Positions 5,854-6,414 of a stretch of DNA of 6,414 nucleotides are shown piece after piece. The notes beneath the pieces were generated by a model. The model saw only the letters and a program-made list of their open reading frames with translations. It ran no database searches and was not told the DNA's origin. Source of the DNA: Rhodospirillaceae bacterium (GTDB taxonomy: Bacteria > Pseudomonadota > Alphaproteobacteria > SP197). The DNA lies in NCBI GenBank assembly GCA_018700655.1, contig JABIUG010000361.1, positions 1-6,414 of the forward strand. The letters are read 5' to 3'. The position numbers and the translations under genes were made by a program. Each line of letters starts with the position of its first letter. The stretch's first letter is position 1.

Positions 5854-6414
5854 TCAAGCGCCTTGCTCCAAAAGGTCGAATTGCAAGGCTGTTCCGCGCG
5901 CGACCGATTGACGAACCTTACGACCGAGAATCTCGGGCAGGTGCTTGGGCGCCAGGCCATAACCTGGCCGAATCACACGAACGTTCTCGCGCGTCACCAC
6001 ATCACCGGCCGCCATATCGGCCACGACATAGATGGAGCGACGAAAAATAGTGCTGCTCTTTTCGCTCGACTTCAGGCCGTAATCCACCCGGCCCAACGCC
6101 TCCCAGGCGCTCTTCACATCGCGGGACAGGATAGCGAGCTCTTCAGGCTCCAGCGAGAATGCCGCATCAGGGCCACCATCCGCGCGGCGCAAAGTGACAT
6201 GTTTCTCAATGGCACAGGCACCCAGAACCACCGCAGCGACCGAGACCACAGTACCTGGTGTATGATCCGATAGACCGACCACGCTTCCAAACGACGCGGC
6301 AATATCGGGAATGGTGGCGAGATTGCTATCGGCAACCGGCGCGGGATATCCGCTCACACAATGAAGCAGCAAGAGTTCATCGCAACCGCCTTTGCGTGCC
6401 GCCCCAACTGAATC
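5854..6414 (-). CDS. pseI: Pseudaminic acid synthase-type nonulosonic acid synthase, C-terminal 186 residues (partial)
   Basis: The visible part is the C-terminal half of a NeuB/PseI-family enzyme of normally about 350 residues; the frame is open to the right edge, so the start lies outside. These enzymes condense phosphoenolpyruvate with a six-carbon amino sugar to give a nine-carbon sialic-acid-like sugar. In the fragment, LLLLHCVSGYPAP (14-26), GLSDHTPG (47-54) and IEKHVTL (69-75) belong to the metal-binding and active-site strands of the TIM barrel. GGPDAAFSLEP (80-90) is characteristic of the PseI branch rather than true NeuB. The tail from about 122 (FRRSIYV to the end) is the SAF/antifreeze-like domain that covers the partner active site in the dimer. 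The TGA at 5856-5854 overlaps the aminotransferase start. The branch call is good; the exact substrate (pseudaminic acid or an isomer) is not proven. Confidence 0.88.
   Translation of the reverse strand, partial: DSVGAARKGGCDELLLLHCVSGYPAPVADSNLATIPDIAASFGSVVGLSDHTPGTVVSVAAVVLGACAIEKHVTLRRADGGPDAAFSLEPEELAILSRDVKSAWEALGRVDYGLKSSEKSSTIFRRSIYVVADMAAGDVVTRENVRVIRPGYGLAPKHLPEILGRKVRQSVARGTALQFDLLEQGA
5866..5869 (-). promoter_or_regulatory. Shine-Dalgarno GGAG supporting the TTG start at 5857
   Basis: The minus strand has GGAG at 5869-5866, eight bases before the TTG at 5857-5855. It decides for TTG as the aminotransferase start, together with the TTGA overlap with the preceding stop and the typical N-terminus SDLALLGG. 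Confidence 0.55.

Larger units (their letters stand above)
4575..5857 (-). pseudogene. DegT/DnrJ/EryC1/StrS aminotransferase, interrupted by a -1 frameshift
   Basis: Two minus-strand frames together make one PLP-dependent sugar aminotransferase of about 427 residues. The first is open from 5857 to 5255 and is family-like up to Gly154 (5396). The second continues from about 5396 to the TGA at 4577-4575. Joined, they read NLFG-HPARLAELRALA without loss, so one C is missing near 5396. Family features are present on both sides: NSATSGL (77-83) near the cofactor phosphate, Asp176 in VEDNAQG for the pyridine nitrogen, and Lys205 in NVHKHIQTGEGG for the Schiff base. Such enzymes move an amino group from glutamate to a keto-sugar. 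The start is a TTG at 5857-5855 overlapping the synthase stop as TTGA, with GGAG eight bases upstream. Since all catalytic residues and the rest of the operon are intact, a base-call error is at least as likely as true inactivation. As given, the first frame would end in 46 unrelated residues. Confidence 0.88.

Overview
The window reads as one stretch of a single, fully packed minus-strand operon from a GC-rich (by eye near 60%) proteobacterium, perhaps an alphaproteobacterium; the taxon is an inference from composition and gene style only. Transcription runs from right to left. I see no promoter, terminator, RNA gene, transposase or CRISPR array, and there is no stretch without a gene: neighbouring genes overlap by 1 to 14 bases at every junction.

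In transcription order the genes are: the C-terminal half of a pseudaminic-acid-synthase-type (PseI/NeuB family) nonulosonic acid synthase, cut by the right edge (6414-5854); a DegT/DnrJ/EryC1/StrS PLP aminotransferase broken by an apparent one-base deletion near 5396 (5857-4575); an SpsF-type cytidylyltransferase (4578-3829); a Gfo/Idh/MocA NAD(P)-dependent sugar oxidoreductase (3832-2834); a GT-B-like protein of unknown function (2834-1731); a formyltransferase (1734-997); a GNAT acetyltransferase (1000-464); a 136-residue protein that I cannot assign (467-57); and the first codons of a ninth gene that starts inside a 21-bp tandem repeat at the left edge (70-1).

Taken together this is an accessory sugar-biosynthesis cassette. 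The synthase makes a nine-carbon sialic-acid-like sugar and the SpsF-type enzyme probably activates it with CMP. The aminotransferase, dehydrogenase, acetyltransferase and formyltransferase are the kinds of enzyme that install amino, N-acetyl and N-formyl groups. The likely destination is a surface glycan (flagellin, LPS or capsule), and the GT-B-like protein is a candidate for transfer or for a processing step. The exact sugar cannot be read from this window. Early pathway genes (4,6-dehydratase, nucleotide-sugar hydrolase) would lie outside it.

The main oddities are the tandem repeat that sits over a stop/start junction and would give the next protein a repeated heptapeptide N-terminus; the frameshift in the aminotransferase; a serine in place of the usual catalytic asparagine of the formyltransferase; and two proteins without a clear family. 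The left-edge repeat and the frameshift could both be sequencing or assembly errors.
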